Positions 41,434-52,484 of a DNA stretch of 64,000 bases are shown one piece after another. The notes beneath the pieces were generated by a model. It ran no database searches. It was not told the DNA's origin and saw only the letters and a program-made list of their open reading frames with translations. The translations under genes and the position numbers were made by a program. The stretch is taken from positions 18,996,635 to 19,060,634 of the forward strand of contig CM041294.1 in assembly GCA_023052935.1 (NCBI GenBank), in the 5' to 3' direction. Origin of the DNA: Piezodorus guildinii. Taxonomy: Eukaryota > Arthropoda > Insecta > Hemiptera > Pentatomidae. How positions within the stretch are numbered: position 1 is the stretch's first letter; every line of letters begins with the position of its first letter.

Positions 41434-41952
41434 CATTATCACAAAAAAACAGGAAAACTTAGTATATCACATTCACTAGATGAGCAGCTATGCAGTTGAA
41501 AATATAAATAATAATATTAATTATTATTATCTCTATTGAGCTCAACAGGATATTTTAAAACCTCCAGGATTCATTACACGGCCGCTCGATCCGCCTTTCG
41601 CTTAAAATTATGTATCTATCTATTAAAAGTCCTATATGTTTCTCCTGTAGCTCTGTTCGTTATATTATAACGATGATAATTTAGAATTCGTGGAGTATAG
41701 AAGGCATGCTAGGCTATAATCTCGTAGAAGAGCGGAGATGACCTGGGTATAGCGCGGCCAGCAGCTGCTCGCCCAGGTGTAGGAGCAGCTGGTAGCTTCA
41801 CAAGGAATGCACAGCTGGTGGTACCGTTCTATAGTCCAGAGGATTAGTGCGTAGCTAGCTCTGTAGCTAACTTGGGAGTGATTATATTTCTTCTGGAAGG
41901 GTTAAAGCTGGCGATGAAAGTGTCACTGTGATATTAGAGGCCATCAGTCTTC
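41434..41952. other. No gene recognised; GC-richer patch
   Basis: The part 41690-41900 is GC-richer, with several CAGCTG palindromes, and may be single-copy. No open frame or known family. Confidence 0.4.
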
Positions 41953-41954
41953 TA

Positions 41955-42701
41955 TTGGGTTGTTTCACGTGAAATGTCCGTTTTTATAGTTTCTGAAATA
42001 CATAAAGGATTTTGCAGGTTTCTGTTGTTTTCATTTGCTTCCCAAGCAATTACCCACTTTTTAGTATACCTCCAAATATGAACATGGAAACACGCGATTT
42101 TCGAGTAATATTTTTGTACGCGTTTAAACTAGGCCATTCAGCAGCTAAGGCCGCCAGAAGGCCTCCGTCCGTAATAGACAACGATGTCCTCAAACATACA
42201 GTAGAAGGAAACCCCTACCAAACAGTTAAAGAACTCTCAGCACAACTAAATGCAAGTGCATCTACCGTTTCCAGACATTTAAAGTGTATTGGGAAAGTAA
42301 TAAAGCTTGATTCATGGGTTCCTCATGATCTCACTGAGCGGCATCATGTTTCAAAACATACAGTGCAAAAATTGAAAGAACTGGGCTACGAAGTTCTTCC
42401 GCACCCACCATATTCTCCCGACTTGTCTCCAACAGATTACCACCTGTTCAGGAATTTAGAAAACTTCGTCAAAGGAAAACTTTTTGAAAATGACGATCAA
42501 GAGAAAAGTGCGTTTTCAGATTTTGTTTCACTTCAAAGTTCAGAGTTTTTCAGTTGGGGGATAAAAAAGTTGGTGTCGCGTTGGGAAAATTGTGTAGAAA
42601 AAGAAGGTAAATACTTCGAATAAAATTATCTTGATTTCATATCGTATCTTTAATAAAAATCCTTTACCTTGAAAACGGACATTTCATGTGACACAACCCG
42701 A
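41955..42701 (+). mobile_element. Mariner copy M2, complete but internally deleted
   Basis: Both TIRs are present: TTGGGTTGTTTCACGTGAAA at the left and the complement of TATCGGGTTGTGTCACATGA at the right, each next to TA. At about 750 bp it is much shorter than the usual 1.3 kb. It shares its larger internal deletion with M1 and the 17.7-kb fragment. Confidence 0.9.
42078..42623 (+). pseudogene. Mariner transposase, truncated but open frame
   Basis: From MNMETRDFRVIFLYAFKLGH the frame stays open for about 180 codons despite two deletions. The first removes the rest of the first helix-turn-helix through the start of the linker (joint at AAKAA/RRPPS). The second removes the catalytic core from LTERH to HVSKHTVQK. 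Still present are NASASTVSRHLK of the second DNA-binding motif, SPDLSPTDYHLF with the third catalytic aspartate, and the C-terminus WENCVEKEGKYFE. The first two catalytic aspartates are absent, so it cannot cut DNA. I chose the internal methionine because the homology to M1 starts there. Confidence 0.8.
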
Positions 42702-43261
42702 TAAATATTATAGAAGAACTGGATGGCCGCTTGGTCGCCGGAGATGTGTTCAATTTATTTAGAAAAGAACGTATTTATTTGGACACTTTTTGAGATATTT
42801 CGATTAAGATGATTGAATGCTGTACATATAATGCCCTATCGGTTACGGTTTATCTTAATGGCGTACTATTGCACAGTTTAAAATATGCCTTATTTACATA
42901 AATATGTATATAACTTCAAATATAGTCGTAATACCATAGCTAACTACATTATAACCTTATAACTAAACAATGTCAGCTTGGAATAGAGAGGAGAAAGACG
43001 TTAGGTCACACGGTCAAGGTATACTGTCATCCTCTCCTTTCGATTTTGCGTAACATGAAAAGGCAATTGCAGTGCGTTTGTGTCCAGCATGGCAACAAAT
43101 ACTGAAGATTTTTTTTTGTTTTTTATTTTCTGCATTGTATGTTTGTAAACCAATTAGCGCTAATATTTAGCTGTTTTGTTCAGTTAAATGTATATTTAAT
43201 CGTGTTTATTTTTTATTTTTTCAATACTAACAAGATGATATTATTATTTTTTGTTTTTGGA
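42702..43261. other. No gene recognised
   Basis: AT-rich sequence with no open frame over 60 codons. Confidence 0.45.
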
Positions 43262-43566
43262 ATCTATAACATTAAAGTTTGTTTAGAGGCAGAAAATTAA
43301 AAAAACTCGGCATTTAAGTGCCGTCAGACTATTTAAATCAGAATGAAACAAAAGTGTCTCATCTGGTTGGCAGATTTAGATTTTTAAAAAAAAGTCACGT
43401 ATCGGACTTAGAGGTGTCTTAAATATGAAATTTCTGTTTCATGCGACTTCTTGTATCCGTGCTAGACTTCAAACACACATTCACGCAAAACTTTTTTCGG
43501 TACTTTTGGAAAACCTGTATTTTCGTTGAAAACTGGAATTCGACATTTTTCACAATCGCAAGTGAC
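43262..43566 (-). mobile_element. AF1 repeat copy E, diverged fragment
   Basis: Shared blocks such as 'gccgtcagactatttaaatc' and 'gaaaactggaattcgacatt' identify the family. The terminal hairpin is missing. Confidence 0.6.
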
Positions 43567-43705
43567 ACTAATAAGGGGGTGTTCTAAATATTTGGTAGGG
43601 AAATATATAGGTATAAAATATTGATTTTAATTATCAACCATTTAATATTGATTTTTTTTTTGTTCACCCCCACCTCGCCTTTGAAGGCTATACGGGAGTT
43701 TCTGG

Positions 43706-44044
43706 TAGGGGTAGGCATAATCGAATGATCGTCATAATCGGATTTCGATGATTTAAATAATCGAATGATTAGTATGCATTCTGAAAGACGATATGCCACA
43801 ATTCCCGTCTCTATGATGGCTGAGCTTGCTGAGCCTAGGTGCAAATATGAATATGATTTATGTGATGAACAAAAAAAAAAAAGGCGTTTCTTATCCGACC
43901 TCCCTAAATACTTCGATTATCGTTAACAATTCAGTTCGAATGATCATTCGTTTCTCTAAACCGATTAATCCAATTATCGTTTAATCCGATTGATTGAAAT
44001 AATCGAATGATCCGATAATCGTCATTCGATTATGCCCACCCCTA
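43706..44044. mobile_element. hAT-like MITE copy 3
   Basis: TAGGGGTAGGCATAATCGAA at the left and CGATTATGCCCACCCCTA at the right. An exact 8-bp duplication GTTTCTGG (43698-43705 and 44045-44052). The longest of the three copies; the interior differs from the others. Confidence 0.92.
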
Positions 44045-44052
44045 GTTTCTGG

Positions 44053-44898
44053 GGAATGCGGGGGATAAATGCCGAGATAAAAGCACCCCAGGCTAGCCAA
44101 CGCGCGTTAACCCACTCAGCCACCCCGCCCCCCACTTTAATATTAACTTTAATTATCTTAGAAGAAAATAATGACGAGTTCACGTATCGATGTCGGAAGG
44201 CGTTTAACTCGGAATTAATCCCCGCCCTCTTCCCCTGGCCCGATAAATCCCTGTATAGCCAACAAATGCAAGATGAGGTTGGATTTTTATATAGGTAAGT
44301 AAAAGTAAAAATTACATACAAATTTTATGTGTTACAAGACTCGTTTTACAGCTGTTTCTTGGAAGTAGACGCTCAATAAAACATTAGACCGCAATGTAAA
44401 TAAGATTTGACCTCGATAATTGTATTTTTTTTTTTAGTAATAAGAAGTGGAGTTGCGGTTTCGGTGAAGAGACTAGTACCCCCATGATGACGACCGGTCC
44501 TCCCCCAGACAGGCATGGGCCTCCCGACAGTGTAAATATTATCCCGCCTGCCCGCCCGCCACCTTTCTCCTTTCACTAATCAGCATCTGCAACATCACCA
44601 GATCTCTCCCATTATGTCCTCCGCAAAACATGTTTTGTATATCATTCATGTCTCGATTTACGTTTAGCTCCGTTCATAATTCAATGTTCAAGTAGGTTAT
44701 CGGGTGAAAAAAAAAGTTGCTCATCATTCAATGGTTCCAAACGAACTTTTTCGAGGCAAAACTCTTGCCCTGGTAGTTCTATTTATGATATATCAGCTAT
44801 TTCCTTGGTAAATTCACTTTCAATAGTATAATCGAACACCCAAAAAAAAAACGATAAACGAATTTGAAAAACATATCGGATATAATTTGTAGACCGCT
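44053..44898. other. No gene recognised
   Basis: Contains a stray AF1-type end (TATATAGGTAAGTAAAAGTA) near 44289-44308 and a GC-richer patch at 44450-44560. Short frames lack a recognised family. Confidence 0.4.
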
Positions 44899-44932
44899 GA
44901 AACAATTGATTAGTTTCAACAATTTATTTTTT

Positions 44933-44971
44933 GCCAACGTTTCGATCCCCATTGTGGGTCATCATCAGGGC
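44933..44971 (-). ncRNA. Hammerhead ribozyme-like motif (left arm)
   Basis: On the minus strand: GCC, CTGATGA, a stem II made from GACCC and GGGGATC with one bulge, GAAA, CGTT, GGC. Stem I GCC/GGC pairs fully. It keeps all core positions. Confidence 0.55.
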
Positions 44972-45023
44972 GAATGGAGGACGGATGGAAACTCAATTTC
45001 CAGTTTCCATCCGTCCACAATAC

Positions 45024-45062
45024 GTCCTGATGATGACTCACAATGGGGGTCCAAACGTTGGC
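45024..45062 (+). ncRNA. Hammerhead-like motif (right arm), core mutated
   Basis: GTC, CTGATGA, GACTC...GGGTC, then CAAACGTTGGC. The conserved G of GAAA is C here, which should abolish cleavage. Confidence 0.4.
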
Positions 45063-45237
45063 AAAAAATAAATTGTTGAAACTACTCAATTGTTTCATTC
45101 ACTGACCGCCACCCAGACTAATTCCTTTAAGAATTTGAAAAAGGTAAAGAAATTTTAAGTACGCGACTCGGTGCCGGGAGGGATTTTAAGTTGGCATTAA
45201 TCCCCTAAAATAGAGATCAAAGTAAATTATTAAAGAA

Positions 45238-45585
45238 TTAATTAAATTGAATTTCAATATAAACATGAATCAGAAACCCGGTACCTAAACAATAATTAAC
45301 GCTCCCCCCGTACCAAATAGTATACTTTCCTTCTGTTAACGAACCCTCCCCTGGCCAGCGAACCTCTTGTAATGCAACGATATCTAAATGGTACCCCTTA
45401 ACTTCATTCGCGACCGACTTTAACCCACCTGCCGTATTTAAACTTCTAACGTTCCACGTCCCTATTGTTAGATCACTAATTTTCATCTTGCGCCATGATT
45501 CCCCTGAAGCAGTCCCCACCCGGAGACCCGAACGGGGGACTAGTTTACCTCCGGATAATGAGCGTTTTACCTCAGTGGAATCCAT
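45238..45585 (-). pseudogene. RTE endonuclease N-terminus, 3'-truncated
   Basis: A 115-codon minus-strand frame starts MDSTEVKRSLSGGK and contains ISDLTIGTWNVRSLNTAG and DIVALQEVRWPGEG, then GTGFLIH. TWNVR and LQEVRW are the first two motifs (catalytic N and E) of the AP-type endonuclease that RTE elements use to nick target DNA. The sequence leaves the family after GTGFLIH, so about two thirds of the domain and all of the RT are missing. Whether it is the 5' end of the same RTE lineage as at 35-39 kb cannot be shown, since those copies do not overlap it. Confidence 0.8.
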
Positions 45586-45797
45586 GACTTTTGGTGGTAT
45601 TTTGTGAACTAAAATATGTGAGTAAGGCGTTCGAACCTACGTCACACCCTCCAGCAAGCCTGGGGGGCCGCTCTCTTTGTTGGTCAGCGAGTCCATCGGA
45701 CTTAGCCGGGAGGAGCTTCCGAGGAAATTCCACCGACCATCCCCACATCCGCCACCCGTGGGACGCTCCCTATACGCGGTAATGAGATCCGCGCGAG
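45586..45797 (-). other. GC-rich 5' untranslated region of an RTE element
   Basis: Directly upstream of the endonuclease start on the minus strand and much richer in G+C than its surroundings. It probably includes the internal promoter. It meets an AF1 copy at about 45800. Confidence 0.5.
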
Positions 45798-45799
45798 GA

Positions 45800-46666
45800 A
45801 TATAAACATGTGTTTTATTAAATAATCTATTATATTTTTTTATCTACAACAGTTAGTGTTTGGGGTAATCACCTCCAACTCAATGTCAAGGTGATCACAC
45901 TAGGGGCGCTCTGCTTCTTTGATAGTCCGCCATGTGGCAGCACGGTCAACATGAATTTCCCTTTAGTTAGTTTTTTTGGCTTTTGATCACTCTCTATTAC
46001 CCATTACAATTGCGTGTATCAGATAATATTTTTTCTAAAATCTTTAGCTATCTAACGGTACATTATACATCTATATCACTATTATTGTGTTCAAAAACAC
46101 AAAAATTGCATAAACAAATATGTTTGCACTATTCTTCTTTAATTGTTTATCATATTCGCTCGACTTCGATATTTAGCCGTCCTTCATCAGTGTCATTAAG
46201 ATGATGTGGTAAATCTTTTGGAATGTACAAAATTAAAGGTAGTTTAGAGGAAGTTTTAAATATCGGTATTTAAGCCCTGTCAGGCTACTTCGATCAGAAT
46301 TAAATCCACATTATATTAAAGCTCATTAAATTTTACATGGATATAGCGAGTTTTATCAAAATCGTTAGAGGTGTTTTTGAGAAAATCGTGAAAAGGTGCA
46401 AAATGCATGGTATGCAATGGCTCTTCTGGTTAGCCGATTTTGATGAAAAAGTTGCTATAGCATCTCGGGCATATAATTGTATTAATGACATATGACTTTT
46501 CGCTTTTGCGCTAGACTTACCACACACACAGAACATTTTTCAGGGCTTGATTATTTGAACTCAGGAGGCCCTAAAACGTGTATTTACGTTGAAAACTGGA
46601 ATTCGAAAATTTTCACGATCGCAATATTTTCCCTTAGTATATATTTCATATATAGGTAAGTGAATA
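45800..46666 (-). mobile_element. AF1 repeat copy F
   Basis: Reverse orientation, from AACATGTGTTTTATTAAATA to TATAGGTAAGTGAATA. It carries a unique insertion, including a GC-richer piece at 45860-45955. It abuts the 1.55-kb palindrome. Confidence 0.7.
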
Positions 46667-46680
46667 TAAATATATAGCTT

Positions 46681-46880
46681 TTTTCAGTCAAATTCATAAT
46701 TTTTTTTAGTCAAATTCATAATTTTTTTCAATCAAATTCATAATTTTTTAGTCAAATTCATAATTCTTTTTCAGTCAAATTCATAATTTTTTCAGTCAAA
46801 TTCATAATTTTTTCAATCAAATTCATAATTTTTTCAATCAAATTCATAATTTTTTCAGTCAAATTCATAATTTTTTGTAC
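46681..46880 (+). repeat. Minisatellite, left arm
   Basis: About ten units of the form TTTTTTCAGTCAAATTCATAA (about 20-23 bp), varying in T-run length and at the C/T after TTT. Confidence 0.9.
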
Positions 46881-46949
46881 CCATTTTATACAGTTAATAT
46901 AATGAGGTTTCGCTACCAAGAACTTAACATTTTTATCAAATCTTGTCGT

Positions 46950-47192
46950 TGTTTATCCATTTAACGTCACTTTATGTTACTGTGCTTAAACCGACGGTGC
47001 AGCGGGAGTCTTAAGTTTTGCATATCCAGGTTTACTTAAGATAGGGATCTTTTACGAGTTCCACTTTTTAAATCTTTTAAGAGTCACCTGTGGTGCACAA
47101 ATATAGGACGATCTGCTGGTTTTAGACTTGCGACCTTAAGCATAGAAGGCTTTTATGCTAGCCACTACACCACAGGTGATCCTAAATGCATC
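46950..47192 (-). mobile_element. S1-related SINE, old subfamily, in palindrome arm
   Basis: AACGTCACTTTATGTTACTG and later GATAGGGATCTTTTACGAG mark the S1 tail and body; the head ends CACCACAGGTGATCC. Many differences from the S1 consensus. The mirrored copy lies at about 47770-48010. Confidence 0.7.
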
Positions 47193-47769
47193 AACAAGGT
47201 GTTTGAATCTACCGGGTTTGAACACGTTACCTTGTACATGTTAATCTTTAACTACTTGCTGAATGCATCGAGGGTCACCTGTGGAGTAATGGCTAGCATA
47301 ACAGCCTCTTTTAAAGGACAAAATAACCATAGATTTTTACTCCCTAGAAGCAAATTTAGGGCCATCTGCGGGTTTTGAACTTGCGACCTTAAGCATAGGG
47401 AGCTGTTATGGCTAGCCACTACCCCACAGGTGAACCTTTATGCATTCTAATAGGTGTTAAGGACTAATATGTCAAAGGTCACGGGTTTGAACCGGGCAGA
47501 TCAAACACCTTTTTTTGAATGCATCGAGGGTCAGCTGTGGTGTAGTGGCTAGCATAACATCCTTCTATCCCCTAGATCTCGAGTTCATACCTGGTAGATG
47601 GCCCTATGTTTGCTTTTAGGGAGTAAAAATCCTTAGTTATTTCGTCCTAAAAGAGGCTGTTATGCTAGCCACTACTCCACAGGTGACTCTCGATGCATTC
47701 AGCAAGGAGTTAAAGATTAATATGTACAAGGTAACGTGTTCAAACCCGGTAGATTCAAACACCTTGTTG

Positions 47770-48010
47770 ATGCATTTAGGATCACCTGTGGTGTAGTTGC
47801 TAGCATAACAGCCTTCTATGCTTAAGGTCGCAAGTCTAAAACCAGCAGATCGTCCTATATTTGTGCACCACAGATGACTCTTAAAAGATTTAATAAGTGG
47901 AACTCGTAAAAGATCCCTCACTATCTTAAGTAAACCTGGATAGGCATAACTTAGGACTCCCGCTGCACCGTCGGATTAAGCACAGTAACATAAAGTGACG
48001 ATAAATGGAT
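47770..48010 (+). mobile_element. S1-related SINE, mirrored copy
   Basis: GGATCACCTGTGGTGTAGTT head, AAGGTCGCAAGTC in the B-box region, and a tail ACATAAAGTGACGATAAATG. It pairs with the copy in the left arm. Confidence 0.7.
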
Positions 48011-48095
48011 AAACAACAACGAGATTTAATAAAAATGTTAAGTTCTTGGTAGCAAAACCTCATTAAATTAACTGTGTAAAATGGGTACAAGAAAT

Positions 48096-48222
48096 TATGA
48101 AATTGACTGAAAAAATTATGAATTTGATTGAAAAAATTATGAATTTGACTGAAAAAATTATGAATTTGATTGAAAAAATTATGAATTTGACTGAAAAAAT
48201 TATGAATTTGTCTAAAAAAAGC
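48096..48222 (-). repeat. Minisatellite, right arm
   Basis: About six units of the same 21-mer in reverse (TTATGAATTTGACTGAAAAAA). Confidence 0.9.
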
Positions 48223-48227
48223 TATAT

Positions 48228-49203
48228 TAACTGATCCAGGATTAAATATCTTAGTAAGAGGTGACACCAAATCCCATAATCAAATAGTTTAAGTTTCTAA
48301 TTCGAGTGCTACCTCTGTATAGTTTCTCTTCACGTTTGTTTCACTTTTTTTCATATTCAACTGATGAATAACTAGATACAGTTGTAAATTTTAAGTAAAG
48401 CACTAGAATCCAGAAACCTCACTGCTGATGTGAAATAAAACAAATTTCTTTCACACTGCTACATTGGAACCAGTCTTAGGGTTGGACAAACCAATGCGTC
48501 TTTAAACTCCCCGAAGCTAGGAAATAAGACGGTTCTAAAGACCTCTGAAGGTAGTCGTGGTTGTTTCAACGACGGTTAATATATTCACGTATCATTATCA
48601 AGTTTATGAATAAGACTTAAAAATGTACTCACTTTATCTTTTTATGGTTTAAAATCTCAATATATACGTACACATCCTTTATAGCCTTTCTTTAACTTCA
48701 TAAAAAACGGAATTCCGTGATTTTATTTTTCAATTTATTTAAGAGCATGTGCCAAAAATGGGGCGCGTTGGCGTCAAGAACGCCGTAAAACGAAGGGCGA
48801 TAAAATTTACGTAGGAGTGGAGAGGAATGCTGAAGTGTGGGTACCCGTTTTAGCAAGCAGCCTTCCTCACTTTCGGAAAACTTCTTAAGTTCTTTTTTTT
48901 TTTTTTGTTCTTTTTGCTTATCGGCGTATCGTAGGAGTATAGATATATATGTACTATTGATACCGATGAATGTACTTAGAGGTTTCGCCTAATACAGACT
49001 ACGTTGTAGTTAACGGTATTTGAACATCTTATGGAAGATAAATAATGCAATACTGAATTCAAGTCAACATTAAAATAGGTGGTTGAAAATTATCTGAAAT
49101 TTTTTTTCAGAGGAATGAAACAAGTTTAATTGGTCCATATTTTGTTATTAAATTTGTTTATATTTGTTTTATAATCCTAATAATTAAAAACTTCGAATAT
49201 TTT
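48228..49203. other. No gene recognised
   Basis: Contains a slightly GC-richer segment at 48755-48860. No family recognised. Confidence 0.45.
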
Positions 49204-49745
49204 ACTTTCACTTACTATATATATAGTAAGGGAAAGTATTGCGATCGTGAAAATTTTCGAATTCTAGTTTTCAACTGAAATACACATTTTAGGGTCCCCT
49301 GAGTCCAAATAACCTAGTCCCCCAAAAAGGTCTGTGTGTGGTAACTCCCGGGCGGAAAGTGTAAGTCCTATGAAACTGAAATTTCATATTTAAGACAAAT
49401 ATACGCCCGAGACGTTACAAAACATTTTTCATCAAAATGAGCTTACCAGAAGAGCCACTTTGTACTATGCATTTTGCACCTTTTTTCGATTTTCTCGAAA
49501 ACGATTTTGATTAAACTCGCCATATCGATGTAAAATTTAATGGGCTTTAATATCATGTAGTTTTCATTCTGATTAAAATGGTCTGACAGGGCTTAAATGC
49601 CGATATTTTAAATTTTCTTCCCCTAAAGTACCTTTAATTTTGTTGATTCTATAAAAATAACTATATTATCTTGTTACCACTGATAAAAAACAGGTGAATA
49701 TGCAAGTTGAGCGAATTTGAAAAGCAACTGAAGTAGAAAATATTT
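49204..49745 (+). mobile_element. AF1 repeat copy G, 3' truncated
   Basis: Starts ACTTTCACTTACTATATATA and follows the consensus to CCACTGATAAAAAACAGGTG. The 3' part (GTAAGTGAAAGT end) is missing. Confidence 0.8.
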
Positions 49746-49904
49746 GTAGTGTTCCTCATTTTAGATTGAAATATGACTATTATTTTTCAATTATTCGGAA
49801 AATTGATTAGTGAGGAGATGATGGAATAATTTGTTTTTAAATAAGTTAATGAAAAATATTTCATTAAGAAATTTAAAAATAGTTGAACAATATTTTTTAA
49901 AAAC

Positions 49905-50062
49905 AGTACCTCTACAACCCATGGATGGTATTTGCTTGGTAATGGCCTCGCAAGGTGGTGATTAGGGTGCGATCACACTCACCCACCAGATTTCTCCTCT
50001 AAATTTTGGGTACCCACTTTATAGAGACTCGGTTTGCCCCAGGAGGGTCTACTTCCCTAGTG
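49905..50062 (-). mobile_element. S2-type SINE body without head
   Basis: 'gggtacccactttatagaga' matches the S2 body on the plus strand in reverse sense. The tRNA-like head is lost, consistent with 5' truncation. Confidence 0.5.
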
Positions 50063-51352
50063 TCGCCAATATTTTAGTACAAATTTACTATGTAGTATTT
50101 TATACTTACCCCAGCTCTATGGCTTTATTTCCTAATTGAATGAGACTTATTTTAATTTTCCTAATATCCAAGGCTATGATAATATTTGAATTTTAATCGT
50201 AATGGTACTTGTCGTCATCAATATTTACACAGATATATAGTTGTTCATTAATTTCAAGTTAGCTAAACCGAATTTTTGTTTATATAAAAGATTGTCTAAG
50301 AATCCTCGTAAATGATAAACTACCTTCGGGTTAATATCCTATACTTTAAAAAAGAAATTTATTTCAAATTATTCATATAAACAGTCTCTCATATTTCCTT
50401 GGAGCCTGAAGAACAATGTTTATTTGGTATGGAAATGTGAGAACCACATGGCCAGGTGCTGGCGTCCACGCTTCAACCTAACAAACAAGATCGGAATCCT
50501 GAATATTTTTGACAGCAGGTGCTCTTTCGTAAACACCTGCTTTTCTTTGCTTATAGGTTTTAAGGTCACTTATTTTATTATTAGATCTGATTCAACAAAA
50601 TGTAAAAGGCCAAATTTACTTGGACGAATATAATTATTTTTTTAAACCATGATGAATAGTTGATCGTGTCATCAAATTGAATGATAAACTGGTTCGGGTG
50701 GCAGGCTAAATGATTACAAAACGAAGTCAAAACTATTTTGTCTTTATTTTATAATCACTTTATTCGCCACACGAATCATCTCATACTTAAATTATATTTT
50801 AAGATTATTTTATTCAATGTCTTGTTATTCAATGTAATAAAATAACTTGAATAAAAATAGCCTCCTTTTATTTATTCCATTTTTTTTATTTATTTAATAA
50901 AAGCCCTCAATTCTGATATTTCTTTTATTTAATTTCCCCAGTGAATTATTTGACAAATTAAGTTGAAGAGAGAGCTTCTAATAAATACATTTCGATATTG
51001 TCCAACTATTTTTTATGCTTTTTTTCTTTCAATTAATGAGAAACTGTATCTTATGTTTATGTTAATTGTATCTTATGTTTAATGTATACTTTTGGTACAA
51101 CATTATGTATGCCGAAGTCTTAACTCCAAAGCCACATTACGGATTTATGGTATTGTACATACCGTTCTCATTTATGGTATTATTTCCTAAAGGTCTGTGA
51201 GTAAAATACATTTCAGTTAAGTCTTTCTTATTAAATTTTCTGTAACGAAGGCAATTAAAAAATAAATTAATATAATAAATTATTCCTGAAATATGAGTAC
51301 TAATATAGACTTATAATATACTGTTGAAAACAAAATGATTTTAGAAAAGTTA
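50063..51352. other. AT-rich DNA, no gene recognised
   Basis: The part 51190-51340 is distantly related to 3787-3960. A fragment near 50690 (CTGGTTCGGGTGGCAGGCTA) resembles the sequence near 10850 next to a hammerhead-like motif. The link is weak. Confidence 0.4.
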
Positions 51353-51353
51353 A

Positions 51354-51416
<63 letters not shown>
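51353..51416 (+). repeat. (TA)n microsatellite
   Basis: About 30 uninterrupted TA dinucleotides. Such runs are prone to length change and to cruciform formation. Confidence 0.97.
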
Positions 51417-51419
<3 letters not shown>

Positions 51420-51687
51420 TGAATCGCCTTTTCCCTTGGTCATCGCATGACGCGTGAACGGCTTGACCGATTTCTTGAATTCTTTTTTTGTTATGCTTGT
51501 ATCAGTCAGGAGAAGGATCATATGAATGAAAAAAAGAGAAAAGTTACTTTGGTAGATAGTTTTTTTAATATTTCAAAGGTAATAATGATCGCTCTATCTG
51601 TATACATAAAAATAAAATCGCCTTTTACCTTGGTCACCGCATCACGCTTGAACGGCTTGACCGATTAGTGAATAGGTTTTATTTTTT
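51417..51687 (+). repeat. Dispersed repeat with 'GAACGGCTTGACCGAT' motif, two units
   Basis: Two partial units (about 51417-51470 and 51600-51672) share 'cgccttt.cccttggtca.c' and GTGAACGGCTTGACCGAT. A third unit is at 52485-52580. This motif is, from memory, common in arthropod genomes; the element class is not established here. Confidence 0.5.
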
Positions 51688-52474
51688 ACTTTCACTTACT
51701 ATATATAGTAAGGAAAAGTATTGCGATGGTGAAAATTTTCTAATTCTAGTTTTCAACGGAAATACACATTTTAGGGTCCCCTGAGTCCAAATAACCAAGT
51801 CCCGCAAAAAGGTCTGTGTGTGTGTGGTAACTCCCGGGCGGAATCAGTAAGTCCTATGAAACTGAAATTTCATATTTAAGACAAATATACGCCCGAGACG
51901 TTACAAAATATTTTTCATGAAAATGAGCTTACTAGAAGAGCCACTTTATACAATGCATTTTGCACGTTTGCATGGTCTGACAGGGCTTGAATGCCGATAT
52001 TTAAATTTTCTTCCCCTAAAGTACCTTTAATTTCGTAGATTCTATAAAAATAACCAAATTATCTTGTTAGCGTTGATAAATAACAGCTAAATATGAAAGT
52101 TGTACGAATTTAAAAGACAACTAAAGGAGAACACTGAAAAAATATTTTTTTAATGCAATTTTTTTTTATTTTAAACATAGCAACAGTAATATACACGTAT
52201 AATATACCGTTGGAAAGCTAAAGATTTTAGAATAAATATTATCTAATGCACAAACTTGTAAAAGTTAATAAAGAGTGATGAAAAGCCGATGAAACTGATT
52301 ATTTTAGATAATAATATTATAGATATTTTAATAAAACACACGTTTCTATATAAATTCAATTGCATTAATTCTTTAATAGTTGTACTTATTTTTATCTCTA
52401 ACTGTAATTTGAAAATTCTTTCATTGATTTTAAAAATGGAGGTAAGTGAAAGTCGTGTGTTGCCCGCACCAGAT
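51688..52474 (+). mobile_element. AF1 repeat copy H, internally deleted
   Basis: Both ends are present. A deletion joins GCACGTTTGCATGGTCTGAC, skipping about 100 bp of the consensus. The copy at 52690 shares this joint. Confidence 0.8.
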
Positions 52475-52484
52475 TTTTTTTTCT

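Larger units (their letters stand above)
44899..45098. repeat. 200-bp palindrome with two hammerhead-like motifs
   Basis: GAAACAATTGATTAGTTTCA opens the left arm and its near-exact complement closes the right arm. The central part includes GACGGATGGAAACT and its complement. Each arm has one hammerhead-like motif reading outward, as in the longer HH1 elements. Confidence 0.85.
46674..48227. repeat. 1.55-kb imperfect palindrome
   Basis: The left arm reads from TATAGC through a minisatellite, a segment TATAATGAGGTTTCGCTACC and an S1-related sequence. The right arm repeats all of it in reverse and ends GCTATA. The centre lies near 47455. The arms differ by substitutions and by minisatellite copy number, so the palindrome is old or was never perfect. 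Inside are repeated tRNA-like heads of the form CACCTGTGG.GTAGTGGCTAG with inverted neighbours. Confidence 0.85.

Noticed and set aside
46681..46880. Regular repeats with similar spacing, like a CRISPR array
   Set aside because: The units are head-to-tail copies of the same 21-mer with no unique spacers, are mirrored at 48.1 kb, and lie in a eukaryotic context. It is a minisatellite.
47926..48270. 114-codon frame with repeated IHNFF residues
   Set aside because: It is a translation of the minisatellite and not a protein repeat.
51353..51416. (TA)n run as an origin or regulatory site
   Set aside because: Nothing beyond a simple dinucleotide repeat supports this.
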